Assembly: GCF_024139115.2 (NCBI RefSeq)
Contig: NW_026943250.1
Location: 186,001-250,000, forward strand
Origin: Armigeres subalbatus
Lineage: Eukaryota; Arthropoda; Insecta; Diptera; Culicidae
DNA: 64,000 nucleotides
Direction: 5' to 3'
The position numbers and the translations under genes are program-made. A model generated the notes under the pieces. The model made no database searches. It saw only the letters and a list, made by a program, of their open reading frames with translations, and was not told where the DNA came from. Shown piece by piece: positions 21,300-32,114 of this stretch (its first letter is position 1; each line of letters opens with the position of its first letter).

Positions 21300-21589
21300 T
21301 AAGGAAGTAGACATAATGTTTTTAAACTTATGTATTTTCTGCTAGAACTCACATAAAAAAATGATGTATTTTTTGACATTTATTTTTAAAGGGCTATTTC
21401 ACCCTATACTCCCCTAATGAAAATCTTGATTTTTAATTTCTACTTGGACAAAAAAGTTTGGACAGTTTTCACCAGATCGGAAACATCAACATAAGTAGGG
21501 TCGAAATTTGTGCGAACTTTCTTTTGAATAAACAGTGTTGCAGAGAATTGCGATTTTCTTAGAAATTCTTGAGTTGGCGCTTCTGAATT
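21300..21589 (-). repeat. Right arm of the long inverted repeat, inner part
   Basis: Reverse complement of about 19600-19860. It is interrupted at 21590 by the hAT insertion; the arm resumes at 26521. Confidence 0.9.
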
Positions 21590-21597
21590 ATATATGA
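21590..21597. repeat. 8-bp target-site duplication, left (ATATATGA)
   Basis: ATATATGA sits directly before the element and again directly after it at 26513-26520. The paralogous empty site in the opposite arm (19585-19592, reverse complement) has it once. Eight bp is the hAT duplication length. Confidence 0.9.
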
Positions 21598-24500
21598 CAG
21601 CGGTTCTTAACCTGGGGTACATGTACCCCTGGGGGTACCTTTACTAGCTACAGGGGGTACCTCGGACAAAAATGCGTAATGGCGGACATTGTCTTGTACA
21701 TAATATGCATAGCGATCAGAAAATTCAAGCCAACTGACCTGCACAATCAACAACCACAACAACAAAATGTTGTTAAGACGAATATGTTCAGAAGCCTTCG
21801 TTTGAGAGCCATGAAGGCTTCTTTTTTCTGAAAGCTCGGTTTTTTCGTTGCAAGAAGATTAAAAGCATCTTTCTACGCTTCTTCTTCTTTTTCATCGAAA
21901 GCGTTCTTCCAAGCTGTTCGAAGGTGGCTTTTCAAGAGGCTTGAACGACTCCTTTCAAGAGGTCTAGAAGCCTTGTTTTAAGAGGCTCAGAAGGTTCCTT
22001 TCAAAAGTCTCGGAAGGCTCCCTTTAGGGGCACGTGAACCTACTTAAAAGAACCTCCTTTCAAGAGGCCCGGAAGCCTCCTTTCAAGACGCCCGGAAGCC
22101 TCCTTTCAAGAGGCCCGGAAGATTTCTTTCAAGAGGCCCTTTCCCTTTCAAGAGGCCTGGAAGCCTCCTTTCAAGAGGTCCGGAAGCCTCCTTTCAAGAG
22201 GCCCGGAAGCCTCCTTTCAAGAGGCCCGGAAGCCACCTTTCAAGAGGCCCGGAAGCCTTCTTTAAAGAGGCCCGGAAGCCTCCTTTCAAGAGGTCCGGAA
22301 GCCACCTTTCAAAAGGCCCGGAAGCCTCCTTTCAAATGGCCCGGAGGCCTCCTTTCAAGAGGATTGGGAGCCTCCTTTCAAGAGGATTGGAAGCCTTCAT
22401 TCAAAAGGGCCGGGAGCCTACTTTCAAGAGGCCCAGAAGACTCCTTTCAAGAGGCCTGGAACCCCCCTTCAAGAGGCCCGGAAGCCTCCTTTCAAGAGGC
22501 CCGGAAGCCTCCTTTCAAGAAGCCCGGAAGTCTCCTTTCTTAAGGCCCGGAAGTCTCCTTTCTAAAGGCCCGGAAGTCTCCTTTCAAGAGGCCCGGAAGC
22601 CTCCTTTCAAGAGGCCCTTTCCCTTTCAAGAGGCCCGGAGGCCTTCTTTCAAGAGGTCCGGAAGCCTCCTTTCAAGAGGCCCGGAAGCCTCCTTTCAAGA
22701 GGCCCGGAAGCCTCCTTTCAAGAGGCCCGGAAGCCTCCTTTCAAGAGGCCCGGAAGCCTCCTTTCAAGAGGCCCGGAAGCCTCCTTTCAAGAGGCCCGGA
22801 AGCCTCCTTCAAGAGGCCTGGAAGCCTCCTTTCAAGAGGCCCGGAAGCCTCCATTCAAGAGGCCCGAAGCCTCCTTTCAAGAGGCCCGGAAGCCTCCTTT
22901 CAAGAGGCCCAGCCTCCTTTCAAGAGGCCCGGAAGCCTCCTTTCAAGAGGCCCGGAAGCCTCCTTTCAAGAGGCCCGAAGCCTCCTTTCAAGAGGCCCTG
23001 AAGCCTCCTTTCAAGAGGCCCGAAGCCTCCTTTCAAGAAGCCCGGAAGCCTCCTTTCAAGAGGCCCGAAAGCCTCCTTTCAAGAGGCCCAAGCCTCCTTT
23101 CAAGAGGCCCGGAAGCCTCCTTTCAAGAGGCCCAGGCCTCCTTTCAAGAGGCCCAGGCCTCCTTCAAGAGGCCCGGAAGCCTCCTTTCAAGAGGCCCAGG
23201 CCTCCTTTCAAGAGGCCCGGAAGCCTCCTTTCAAGAGGCCCGGAAGCCTCCTTTCAAGAGGCCAAGCCTCCTTTCAAGAGGCCCGGAAGCCTCCTTTCAA
23301 GAGGCCCGAAGCCTCCTTTCAAGAGGCCCGGAAGCCTCCTTTCAAGAGGCCCGGAAGCCTCCTTTCAAGAGGCCCGAAGCCTCCTTTCAAGAGGCCCAAG
23401 CCTCCTTTCAAGAGGCCCAGGCCTCCTTTCAAGAGGCCCAGAAGCCTCCTTTCAAGAGGCCCGGAAGCCTCCTTTCAAGAGGCCCGGAAGCCTCCTTTCA
23501 AGAGGCCCGGAAGCCTCCTTTCAAGAGGCCCGAAGCCTCCTTTCAAGAGGCCCAGAAGCCTCCTTTCAAGAGGCCCAGCCTCCTTTCAAGAGGCCCGGAA
23601 GCCTCCTTTCAAGAGGCCCGGAAGCCTCCTTTCAAGAGGCCCGGAAGCCTCCTTTCAAGAGGCCCGGAAGCCTCCTTTCAAGAGGCCCGGAAGCCTCCTT
23701 TCAAGAGGCCCGGAAGCCTCCTTTCAAGAGGCCCGGAAGCCTCCTTTCAAGAGGCCCAGAAGCCTCCTTTCAAGTGGCCCGGAAGCCTCCTTTCAAGAGG
23801 CCCGGAAGCCTCCTTTCAAGAGGCCCGGAAGCCTCCTTTCAAGAGGCCCGGAAGCCTCCTTTCAAGAGGCCCGGAAGCCTCCTTTCAAGAGGCCCGGAAG
23901 CCTCCTTTCAAGAGGTCCGGAAGCCTCCTTTCAAGAGGCCCGGAAGCCTTCTTTCAAGAGGCCCGGAAGCCTACATTCAAGAGGTCCGAAGCCTCCTTTC
24001 AAGAGGCCCGAAGCCTCCCTTCAAGAGGCCCTGGAAGCCTCCTTTCAAGAGGCCCGGAAGCCTCCTTTCAAGTGGCCCGGGAACCCTCCTTTCAAGAGGC
24101 CCTGAAGCCTCCTTTCGAGAGGCCCGGAAGCCTCCTTTCGAGACGCCCGTTCCCTTTCAAGAGGCCCGGAGGCCTCCTTTCAAGAGGTCCGGAAGCCTCC
24201 TTTCAAGAGGCCCGGAAGCCTCCTTTCAAGAGGCCCGAAGCCTCCTTTCAAGAGGCTCGGAAGCCTCCTTTCAAGAGGCCCGGAAGCCTCCTTTCAAGAG
24301 GCCCGGAAGCCTCCTTTCAAGAGGCCCAGAAGCCTCCTTTCAAGAGGCCCGGTAGCCTCCTTTCAAGAGGCCCGGAAGCCTCCTTTCAAGAGGCCCGGAA
24401 GCCTCCTTTCAAGAGGCCCGGAAGCCTCCAGCCATTTTTGTCTGACTTGTGCTGCTTGGACCGGAAGTCTCCTTTCAAGAGGCCCAGAAGCCTCCTTTCA

Positions 24501-26512
24501 AATGGCCCGAGAGCCCCCTTTCAAATGGCCCGAGAGCCTCCTTTCAAGAGGCCCGGAAGCCTTCTTTCAAGAGGCTGGGAAGCCTCCTTTCAAGAGGCTC
24601 GGAAGCCTCCTTTCAAGAGGCTCGGAAGCCTCCTTTCAAGAGGCTCGGAAGCCTCCTTTCAAGAGGCCCGGAAGCCTCCTTTCAAGAGGCCCGGAAGCCT
24701 CCTTTCAAGAGGCCCTCCTTTCAAGAGGCCCGGAAGCCTCCTTTCAAGAGGCCCGGAAGCCTCCTTTCAAGAGGCCCAGAAGCCTCCTTTCAAGAGGCCC
24801 GAAGCCTCCTTTCAAGAGGCCCGGAAGCCTCCTTTCAAGAGGCCCGGAAGCCTCCTTTCAAGAGGCCCAAGCCTCCTTTCAAGAGGCCCGGAAGCCTCCT
24901 TTCAAGAGGCCCGGAAGCCTCCTTTCAAGAGGCCCGGAAGCCTCCTTTCAAGAGGCCCAGAAGCCTCCTTTCAAGAGGCCCGGAAGCCTCCTTCCAAGAG
25001 GCCCCAGCCTCCTTTCAAGAGGCCCAGAGCCTCCTTTCAAGAGGCCCGGAAGCCTCCTTTCAAGAGGCCCGAAGCCTCCTTTCAAGAGGCCCGGAAGCCT
25101 CCTTTCAAGAGGCCCAGAAGCCTCCTTTCAAGAGGCCCGAAGCCTCCTTTCAAGAGGCCCGGAAGCCTCCTTTCAAGAGGCCCGGAAGCCTCCTTTCAAG
25201 AGGCCTGGAAGCCTCCTTTCAAGAGGCCCGGAAGCCTCCTTTCAAGAGGCCCAGGCCTCCTTTCAAGAGGCCCGGAAGCCTCCTTTCAAGAGGCCCAAGC
25301 CTCCTTTCAAGAGGCCCGGAAGCCTCCTTTCAAGAGGCCCGGAAGCCTCCTTTCAAGAGGCCCAGAAGCCTCCTTTCAAGAGGCCCAAGCCTCCTTTCAA
25401 GAGGCCCAGAAGCCTCCTTTCAAGAGGCCCGAAGCCTCCTTTCAAGAGGCCCAGAGCCTCCTTTCAAGAGGCCCAGAAGCCTCCTTTCAAGTGGCCCGGA
25501 AGCCTCCTTTCAAGAGGCCCGAAGCCTCCTTTCAAGAGGCCCGGAAGCCTCCTTTCAAGAGGCCCGGAAGCCTCCTTTCAAGAGGCCCAGGCCTCCTTTC
25601 AAGAGGCCCGGAAGCCTCCTTTCAAGAGGCCCGGAAGCCTCCTTTCAAGAGGCCCGGAAGCCTCCTTTCAAGAGGCCCGGAAGCCTCCTTTCAAGAGGCC
25701 CGGAAGCCTCCTTTCAAGCCTCCTTTCAAGAGGCCCGGAAGCCTCCTTTCAAGAGGCCCGGAAGCCTCCTTTCAAGAGGCCCGGAAGCCTCCTTTCAAGA
25801 GGCCCGGAAGCCTCCCTTCAACAGGCCCGGAAGCCTCCTTTCAAGAGGCCCGGAAGCCTCCTTTCAAGAGACCAGAGGCCTCCTTTCAAGAGGCCCGGAA
25901 GCCTCCTTTCAAGAGGCCCGGAAGCCTCCTTTCAAGAGGCCTGGAAGCCTCCTTTCAAGAGGCCCGGAAGCCTCCTTTCAAGAGGCCCGGAAGCCTCCTT
26001 TCAAGAGGCCCTGAAGCCTCCTTTCAAGAGGCCCGGAAGCCTCCTTTCAAGAGGCCCGGAAGCCTCCTTTCAAGAGGCCCGGAAGCCTCCTTTCAAGAGG
26101 CCCGGAAGCCTCCTTTCAAGAGGCCTGGAAGCCTCCTTTCAAGAGGCTCGGAAGCCTCCTTTCATGGGGCTTGGAAACCTCCCTTCAAGAGGCTCGGAAG
26201 CCTTCCTTCAAGAGGCGCAGAAGCCTACTTTCAATTGGTTCGGGGCTCAAAAGCCTTCAGTAGTCCTGTAGGAAGCTTGATGGTTAATCGTAATGTGAGT
26301 TGGAAAGTTGCACGGAATAACAAAAATTTCAGCCCACTTTATGGAGAGCCGTTAAGGATGTACGCTGTTAGTTAACTATGGGCTATATGCCGTTAGTTTT
26401 CAGGTTCATTTTTAGTTATGCCTATTTTCATTTACAGCAAAATATAGGGGGTACCTCAATCAATGCAAAAGTTCGAAGGGGTACCTCTCATTAAAAAGGT
26501 TGAGAACCGCTG
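21598..26512. mobile_element. Non-autonomous hAT-type element filled by a minisatellite
   Basis: Ends are CAGCGGTTCTTAACCTGGGG and, reverse-complemented, CAGCGGTTCTCAACCTTTTT. The CAG-GGTTCTCAACC pattern is typical of hAT termini (Charlie/Chaplin-like) and the 8-bp duplication is perfect. Subterminal GGGGTACC motifs occur several times at both ends (about 21612-21664 and 26448-26486). Almost all the 4.9 kb interior is a 23-bp tandem repeat; there is no transposase. The element therefore depends on another hAT copy for movement. The relative at 5838-7075 shows the repeat was in the family before this insertion or arose in a shared ancestor. Confidence 0.88.
22040..26240 (+). repeat. 23-bp minisatellite, array 2 (CCTTTCAAGAGGCCC type)
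   Basis: Roughly 180 direct units with core CCTCCTTTCAAGAGGCCC. The edges hold degenerate and array-1-like (GGCTCGG) units; the centre is nearly uniform. Length classes of 23, 22, 21 and 20 bp arise almost only at the CCCGGAAGCC junction. One non-repeat interruption of about 40 bp lies near 24430-24465. The plus strand holds no stop, so frames up to 767 codons (24072-26375) appear. Each minus-strand unit has TGA, closing that strand. Inverted GCCTC/GAGGC words in each unit could form small hairpins. Confidence 0.95.
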
Positions 26513-26520
26513 ATATATGA
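26513..26520. repeat. 8-bp target-site duplication, right (ATATATGA)
   Basis: Partner of 21590-21597. Confidence 0.9.
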
Positions 26521-26919
26521 GATGAAAGCTCTTTAGTTCCTTAATTGCCTTACGGGTTTAGTTTTTTATCCTAGATCTGTTGGTGAAAAATATTTCCTTT
26601 GGAAAAACGATCATTTTTTATCGAAAAAGTCCATTTTCTCCTAAAGTAAACAACTTTATAACCATATTAACCACTTGGTATAAAGTACTAGTTAAGTAGA
26701 AAAAGCGTGCAGAATTTAAATCGGTCAGTCGATTGACGATTTTTGAACAATAATTTTTGAATGGCCGTTTTACCACACTTCCCCTCAATGAAAAAATCTG
26801 AAAATTTGCAAAATGTCTTCTTTTACATATATGAACAAACCCAGAAAATTTGACCCAAATCGGAGAACATCGTTTCAACCTCCCTTGGAAAGGGGGTCTC
26901 GCTTCTCGCGAACTGGCGC
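26521..26919 (-). repeat. Right arm of the long inverted repeat, outer part
   Basis: Reverse complement of about 19166-19584, including the terminal GACCCCCT/AGGGGGTC segment. It ends at the TTAAG duplicate. Confidence 0.9.
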
Positions 26920-26924
26920 TTAAG

Positions 26925-27528
26925 CTCGGTGAACTCGGCACCGACGTACGTCGAATAAGACGTACCCGGACGGGCGAGATGATCCTAGAGCTGAAGCGGA
27001 GCGTTGCGCAAAAGGGCGCCGCCTACAAGAAGTTGGCGGAGGAAGTCCTAGGCGAGACGATCAAGGTGAGGGCACTCACGACGGAGGTGAATCTAAGGGT
27101 TAAAGACCTGGACGAGATCACCGAAGTTGAAGAGCTCGTCACGACACTGCGGCGACAGCCGTTCGGCAACGGATAGGTCTAGCAGGGACACAGGTAGCAT
27201 TGTTTCGGCTATCTGCAGCGGACGCCTCCAAGGTAGTCAAGTTAGGGAGCGTCAAGGTGGGGTGATCGATATACCCTGTGTGGCATATACGAGCAACTCG
27301 AAGTTTGCTTCAAGTGCCGGGGCACAAGCAATGGGACTGCAGAGGCCCTGACAGAAGCAAGCTCTGCCGACGCTGTGGATTGGAGGGACATAAGGCACAA
27401 TGCTGCACGATCCCTCCCATTTTTTTTATTTGTTCCAGCAAAGCTGCGAACAGCAAGCACCCCATGGGGGGTTTGAAATGCCCAGCGTTTAAGCGTGCTG
27501 CAAAATCACAGTGCAGGTTACACAGCTA
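26925..27528 (+). pseudogene. R1-clade LINE A, ORF1, C-terminal part with zinc knuckles
   Basis: Resumes ORF1 with LGELGTDVRRIRRTRTGEMI, an RNA-binding-type block, then VNLRVKDLDEITEVEELV. After a frame change near 27170 comes a retroviral-type CCHC cluster: a first, partly decayed knuckle CFKCRGHKQWDC (27300-27340), then CRRCGLEGHKAQC (27365-27405), which fits CX2CX4HX4C, and a third remnant with KCPAFKRA near 27475. R1- and Jockey-type ORF1 proteins carry two to three such knuckles that bind nucleic acid. Several frameshifts separate the blocks, so no full protein can be made. The end overlaps the start of ORF2 by a few bases, as is usual in these LINEs. Confidence 0.8.
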
Positions 27529-29826
27529 AACCTGAACCACTGTGATGCAACCCAGCAACAGCTGTGTCAGACAGTTGCTGAATGGGGAACGGATATAACC
27601 ATCCTAGCGGATCCTTACCGGGTACCCGCCAGGAACGGTAATTGGGTCACCGATTGGTCTAAAATGGCGGCGATATGGACAACGGGGAAATACCCAGTCC
27701 AAGAGTTCGTGTCTTCGACACACGAGGGCTTCGTCATTGCCAAAGTCAACGGGGTCTTCTTCTGCAGCTGCTATGCGTCTCCTCGATGGTCGATCGAGCA
27801 GTTCGGTCGTATGCTGGATTGTTTGACGGCTAACTTGATGGGGCGTAGGCCGGTGGTGATAGCGGGGGACTTCAACGCTTAGCCGTGGAATGGGGAAGTC
27901 GTTCCACGAATCAATGGAGGCAGATCCTGCTGGAATCACTGACCATGTTGGATGTGGATTTGGCCAATGTCGGTACCAAAACTACCTACAGCTGGAACGG
28001 GGCCGAGTCGATTATCGACGTTACGTTCTCGAGACCTGGCCAAACGAGTAGTTCGACTGGAGGATAGATGATGGCTACACTCACAGAGACCAACTGGCGG
28101 TTCGCTACAGTATCGATTATACGACATCGAAGACGAAGACATCGTACTTCGACGACGAGGTGCAAGGAAGCGCTCCGCCGCGAGCACAATACTCTCGGTC
28201 TGAGCGGCGAGCAGCTGGTAACAGTACTCTCGCGTTCATGCGATGCCACCATGCCTAGGAATGTCCACCCTAGGAATGGGAGGCCACCGGCTTACTGGTG
28301 GACTCAAGCAATTGGGAACCTGCGCCGCGCCTGCCTACGGGCAAGGAGGCGGATGCAGCGTGCACGCACAGAAGAGGAGCGTGTTGAACGACGGGTGGCG
28401 TTCGTGGCTGCTAGAGCCGCTCTGAAGACTGAGATTAGATCAAGCAAAAAAGCCTGCTTCGAGGGCCTGTGTCAAAGTGCCAACGCGAATCCATGGGGTG
28501 ACGCCCATAGGGTCGTAATGGCCAAGACACGTGGGGCGATGGCCCCTACAGAGCGGTCTCCAGAGATGCTGGAGAGGATCATCGCGGGGCTCTTCCCACG
28601 TCACGACCCAAGTCCCTGGCCTCCCTTTGTGGAGCTGCCAGGGGCCAGGGTGGCCGACGAGGGAAAAGTAACTGTGGCGGAACTTGCGGGGATTGCACAG
28701 TCCCTTAGTGTAGGTAAGGCGCCAGGACCGGATGGTATTCCGAACCTGGCCATCAAAGCGGCCATTGCTGAGGCTCCCGAGATGTTCAAATGCAGAGATG
28801 CCTGGACGAGGGAGTCTTCCCTGAAGCATGGAAAAGGCAGAGCTTGGTCCTATTGCCAAAGGCGGGAAAACCACCGGGGGATACGTCGACATATAGACCA
28901 ATATGCCTGCTTGATACGGCGGGGAAGGTGCTCGAGAAGATCATGGTGCGGATGGTCTATCGAGTAACCAGTTTGGCTTCCGAAAGGGTAAATCGACCAT
29001 AGACGCTATCTTGTCGATTACCAAATCCGCGGAGATAGCTATCCAGCGTAAGTGGAGGGGAGTTCGCTATTATGCAGTAGTTACTCTCAATATGGGGAAT
29101 GCATTCAATAGTGCCAGTTGGGCAGCTATTGCAGATGTGCTCCTGCATCTTGGAATTCCCGAGTACCTGTACAAGATTCTCGGAAGCTACTTCCAGAATC
29201 GAGTACTGGTATACGACACGGAGGCGGGGCGGAAGTGCGTTGACATAACCCCAGAGGTTCCGCAAGGTTCCATACTGGGTCCGGTGCTATGGAACGTCAT
29301 GTACGACGGTGTCTAGAGGTTAAAGTTCCCGGTGGACGTGGTACTCGTCGGCTTCGCTGACGATACTACGCTAGAGGTCTACGGCGAACCGATCGAAGAG
29401 GTGGAGTTGACTGCAGCCCACTCGATCGCAACTGTGGAGGAGAGGAGGAGTTCCATGAAGTTAGGACTGGCTCACCATAAGACTGAGGTGGTTGTTGTTA
29501 ACAACCGAAAGTCGGCGTTTCCTTCGGGAGATGACCGGGCCCAGGAACCAGTTTACTGGTTCCCTGTCAGCCCAAGCGGAATCTGCCTAGGGGACGTGGC
29601 GGAGATTCAACAGTGGGCTCTGTTGAATCTCTACAAAAACCACAAGTCTATAAGCAGCTCTGTACAAGCGACCCGTGCCGCTTCCAAAGCACTTCAGCAC
29701 AACACAAGCAGGAGTGTCCATCGGCACATCAGGCTCGATGTCAGTGAGATTCTGATTACGGCGTACTGGCAATGGCGAACGACATTGGATGAGTACCGGT
29801 GTATGGTTTGGTTAAAACGACAATGA
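27511..29826 (+). pseudogene. R1-clade LINE A, ORF2 (endonuclease and reverse transcriptase)
   Basis: The endonuclease starts VTQLNLNHCDATQQQL and runs to PVVIAGDFNA, where a stop occurs (27880). It continues in another frame with TTYSWNGAESIIDVTF. The linker and RT N-terminus follow (LSVGKAPGPDGIPNLAIKAA about 28700), then a frameshift and EAWKRQSLVLLPKAGKPPGD and STYRPICLLDTAGKVLEKI. Motif A reads VTLNMGNAFNSASW: the expected catalytic Asp (LDVKNAFNS in LINE B) is Asn at 29089-29091. PQGSILGP is intact. An in-frame TAG at 29314-29316 precedes the FADD box (29353-29364). The thumb and C-terminal region are scrambled after about 29520. The enzyme would copy LINE RNA at a nicked target; here it is dead. 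Confidence 0.88.
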
Positions 29827-29829
29827 GCT

Positions 29830-30330
29830 GACGGTCGTGCTATTCTGTTCCCTGAGTAAGAAAGGGTGACACCTCCTCGAAACAGCGAGCAGGCTAATGG
29901 TGCGACTGCCTCCGTCCCGATAAACAACCTGGCAGGCCTCCGGAAATGCTCAAAACCCGCCACCAATCCTGTTGGGTATTCCTGTTCAGGCTTGTAAATT
30001 GTCATCTGCATGTCATTTGACTAATTTGTTCATAACTTTCTTTAGAAGCCAAATTTCTTCCATAATTTTGAATGTACTCATAACGCTTGAGTAGGGCTAT
30101 ATTTATGTCCAAGGGTACATTGCTCTAAGTATAACATCTGAGGCTGGAGAGTGAAAACTCTCCAAAATGTCACGTGTCATTTGACATAATGTCATTTGAA
30201 TGACATTTTGCCTCCCACGCCCCAGATTACATATTTACAGCAAAGTCTTGTTAGACAAAGTTGTAGGCCTATTTAACCGCTATAAGTTCGTCATACAACA
30301 TGAATTGATAGCTACCTATGACATTTTACA
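29830..30330. other. Unassigned sequence between the two R1 LINEs
   Basis: No coding frame. TGTCATTTGA-like words recur at 30010-30022 and 30174-30215 in both orientations, hinting at a small decayed repeat, but no boundaries were found. Confidence 0.35.
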
Positions 30331-30502
30331 ACACTGTTCCTGTTCTACGTCGATTCGGCTCTGAACACGGTACCATAAAGCACCTGTGTCAACCCTTGCA
30401 TGGACCTCACTGCTTGCATAGGTACCCATGGGATCATTATAGACGACTTTCTACAACGGGCAGAGATAACGATCCGGAGGGGGACCCTTTCAACATAAAG
30501 AA

Positions 30503-30769
30503 CAATTCTCGCGTGATTTTTGAAAACGTCGTAAGTCCAAATGAGAGACTCTCTTTCATTACGCTCTCTTTTGCTAATATCTAGGCTAGTTTAAAATTTG
30601 TTGCAATATTTTCACCTCAGCACACTAGACAAAGCTATTTTCTTCAGGTCGGTACTGGAAAATCCAATGTAAATGTTAGTATGGCTTTGTAATAATCGAA
30701 AGAGAAAGTAAACAAAGAGAGCCTCTCTTTTGGACTTACGACGTTTTCAAAAATCACGCGAGAATTTAG
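30503..30769. mobile_element. MITE with about 55-bp inverted ends
   Basis: The left end AATTCTCGCGTGATTTTTGA and on through ACGTCGTAAGTCCAAA matches the reverse complement of the right end (30716-30769) almost perfectly. The interior is AT-rich and non-coding. AGAAC lies just outside both ends, a possible 5-bp duplication, but the exact ends are uncertain. It sits near the 5' side of the second R1 LINE. Confidence 0.75.
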
Positions 30770-31488
30770 AACTCAACGAAAGAGCAAGTGTGTCGAATAC
30801 GTTCGTCACAAGTGGTTTGACGAGGTCGCCGCCTCAGCAGATCAAAAAGGCGGAAGAACAGGCGTCAGGTGGTTATACCGCGAAGGCTAACGCAAGTAAG
30901 CAACCAAGGCAATAATAATGAGCAGAAGCCGCCCACGATACAAGCAGCAAAGAACTAGGCAGAAGAGCTCCACGATTTCGTCGACAAGAAGCATAATGTG
31001 CATAAAGACATCAAGGTGCTGGTGTTAAAGATCCGGAGGGCTCTTGGGTCGGCCATGTCGGAGTGACGACAGAGACGCAGAGAGCAGAAAAAGCTGAGAG
31101 AGAATAGACTGATGCAAAACACGCCCTTGCATCAGCGGCGCTGCAAAAGGACACACCTGGTTTGATTCCGAAGAGCCCAACAAGAGCAAAAAAGAGAAGC
31201 TAGTGCAACCGGCATCCGTGCCTAAGAGGCATAGGTCCTCGCCTGGAGACGAAAGACCAGGAGGCTCCAAAAAACAAAGAGACGGTCTACTCAAATGCAT
31301 GGCAGTCGCACAGCCAGAAGAGACCGACGATAGCCACAGAAGGACACCCTGGCAAGTGATCTAAAAGAAGACGAAAAAGAATCGGATCAATGCGAGCAAA
31401 AGACAAAATGTTATCAAAGGAAGCGTGAAAAAGAAAGTCGAGGCGCTTCTAGTGAATACTAGCGAGGAAGGATATCTGGAGGTCCTGT
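30770..31488 (+). pseudogene. R1-clade LINE B, ORF1, N-terminal part
   Basis: Decayed frames give ELHDFVDKKHNVHKDIKVLV and LKIRRALGSAMSE (30958-31065), a Lys/Glu-rich middle, and KVEALLVNTSEEGYLEVL (31430-31488). The last block is the counterpart of the LINE A block at 19090-19165. Multiple stops and frameshifts are present. Coding homology stops abruptly at 31488 and resumes near 32115. Confidence 0.65.
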
Positions 31489-32114
31489 GCACACCAAAAA
31501 ATTCTCAATTTTATATGGGACGCAATCCTTTAAGCTGACGTAATCAACCGAGATGCATATCCAATTATAACATAATATTGTGTCATATTTGCTTCAGACA
31601 CCCAAAACAATATATTTGCAGTATCATTCTGTCATCAAATACGCTTCTCATTACCAAATGGCTTAAATTTACAGTGAGAATGACTGAAATCCAAAGCTTC
31701 CCGTAACAAACAAAGTGACCCATGAATACAAGATTCTTTGCGCACCAGCTGAGCACTGTTTTCATTTCTCCCATTTCACCTTCAGCGCAGTTGCAAGGAA
31801 CAAGCAGTGGATGGGCTGATGCTTCCCCATATTCATGAAATTGTAGAACATGGTAAGCTTCGATCTCCCTTCTGCCAAGCAGCAAGGATGGTAAAGTGAT
31901 ATCGAACGGGACTCCCACTCATAAGATCTGATGTTAAATTGACATGCTGGGCCTTACCATTTTTGCTACATACACTAGTTTTTTTGGCCGTGTAAAATTT
32001 GGGATACACATTTTCAGAGCCTTGTAAAAATTAATTTGGACGCAATAATGCGTCTTTTGGTTCGCTTGCATATGTCGGTCTTAAATGACATAATGTTACA
32101 AGACTTTTTCGTAG
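31489..32114. mobile_element. Unclassified insertion in LINE B ORF1
   Basis: ORF1 homology breaks after GGAGGTCCTG and resumes at GATTTCGGTGCCGACGTACG. The roughly 620 bp between are AT-rich with no LINE homology, so they are probably an insertion. A 111-codon minus-strand frame (31918-31583) has no recognised domain. No clear terminal inverted repeat or duplication was identified, so ends are approximate. Confidence 0.4.

Larger units (their letters stand above)
19166..26919. mobile_element. Inverted-repeat element inserted in LINE A ORF1, flanked by TTAAG
   Basis: Terminal inverted repeats: CAGTTCACGAGAAGCG on the left and, reverse-complemented, CAGTTCGCGAGAAGCG on the right. The inverted homology continues for about 700 bp (19166-19875 versus 26919-26521 plus 21589-21300). 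TTAAG occurs at 19161-19165 and again at 26920-26924. Removing the element and one TTAAG restores an R1 ORF1 reading frame. Without the nested hAT element it would be about 2.83 kb. No transposase is visible. The TTAA(G) duplication is compatible with a piggyBac-type target, but the termini do not prove a superfamily. Confidence 0.8.

Noticed and set aside
22040..26240. CRISPR-like array of short direct repeats
   Set aside because: Units are contiguous with no unique spacers, and the context is a eukaryotic transposon.
24072..26375. A 767-codon plus-strand open frame and its overlapping neighbours
   Set aside because: It is the minisatellite: a 23-bp unit without stop codons gives equally long frames in all three forward registers. 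There is no single preferred frame, domain or start context.
30000..30215. A possible element with TGTCATTTGA repeats
   Set aside because: Words recur in both orientations, but no consistent ends or duplication were found.
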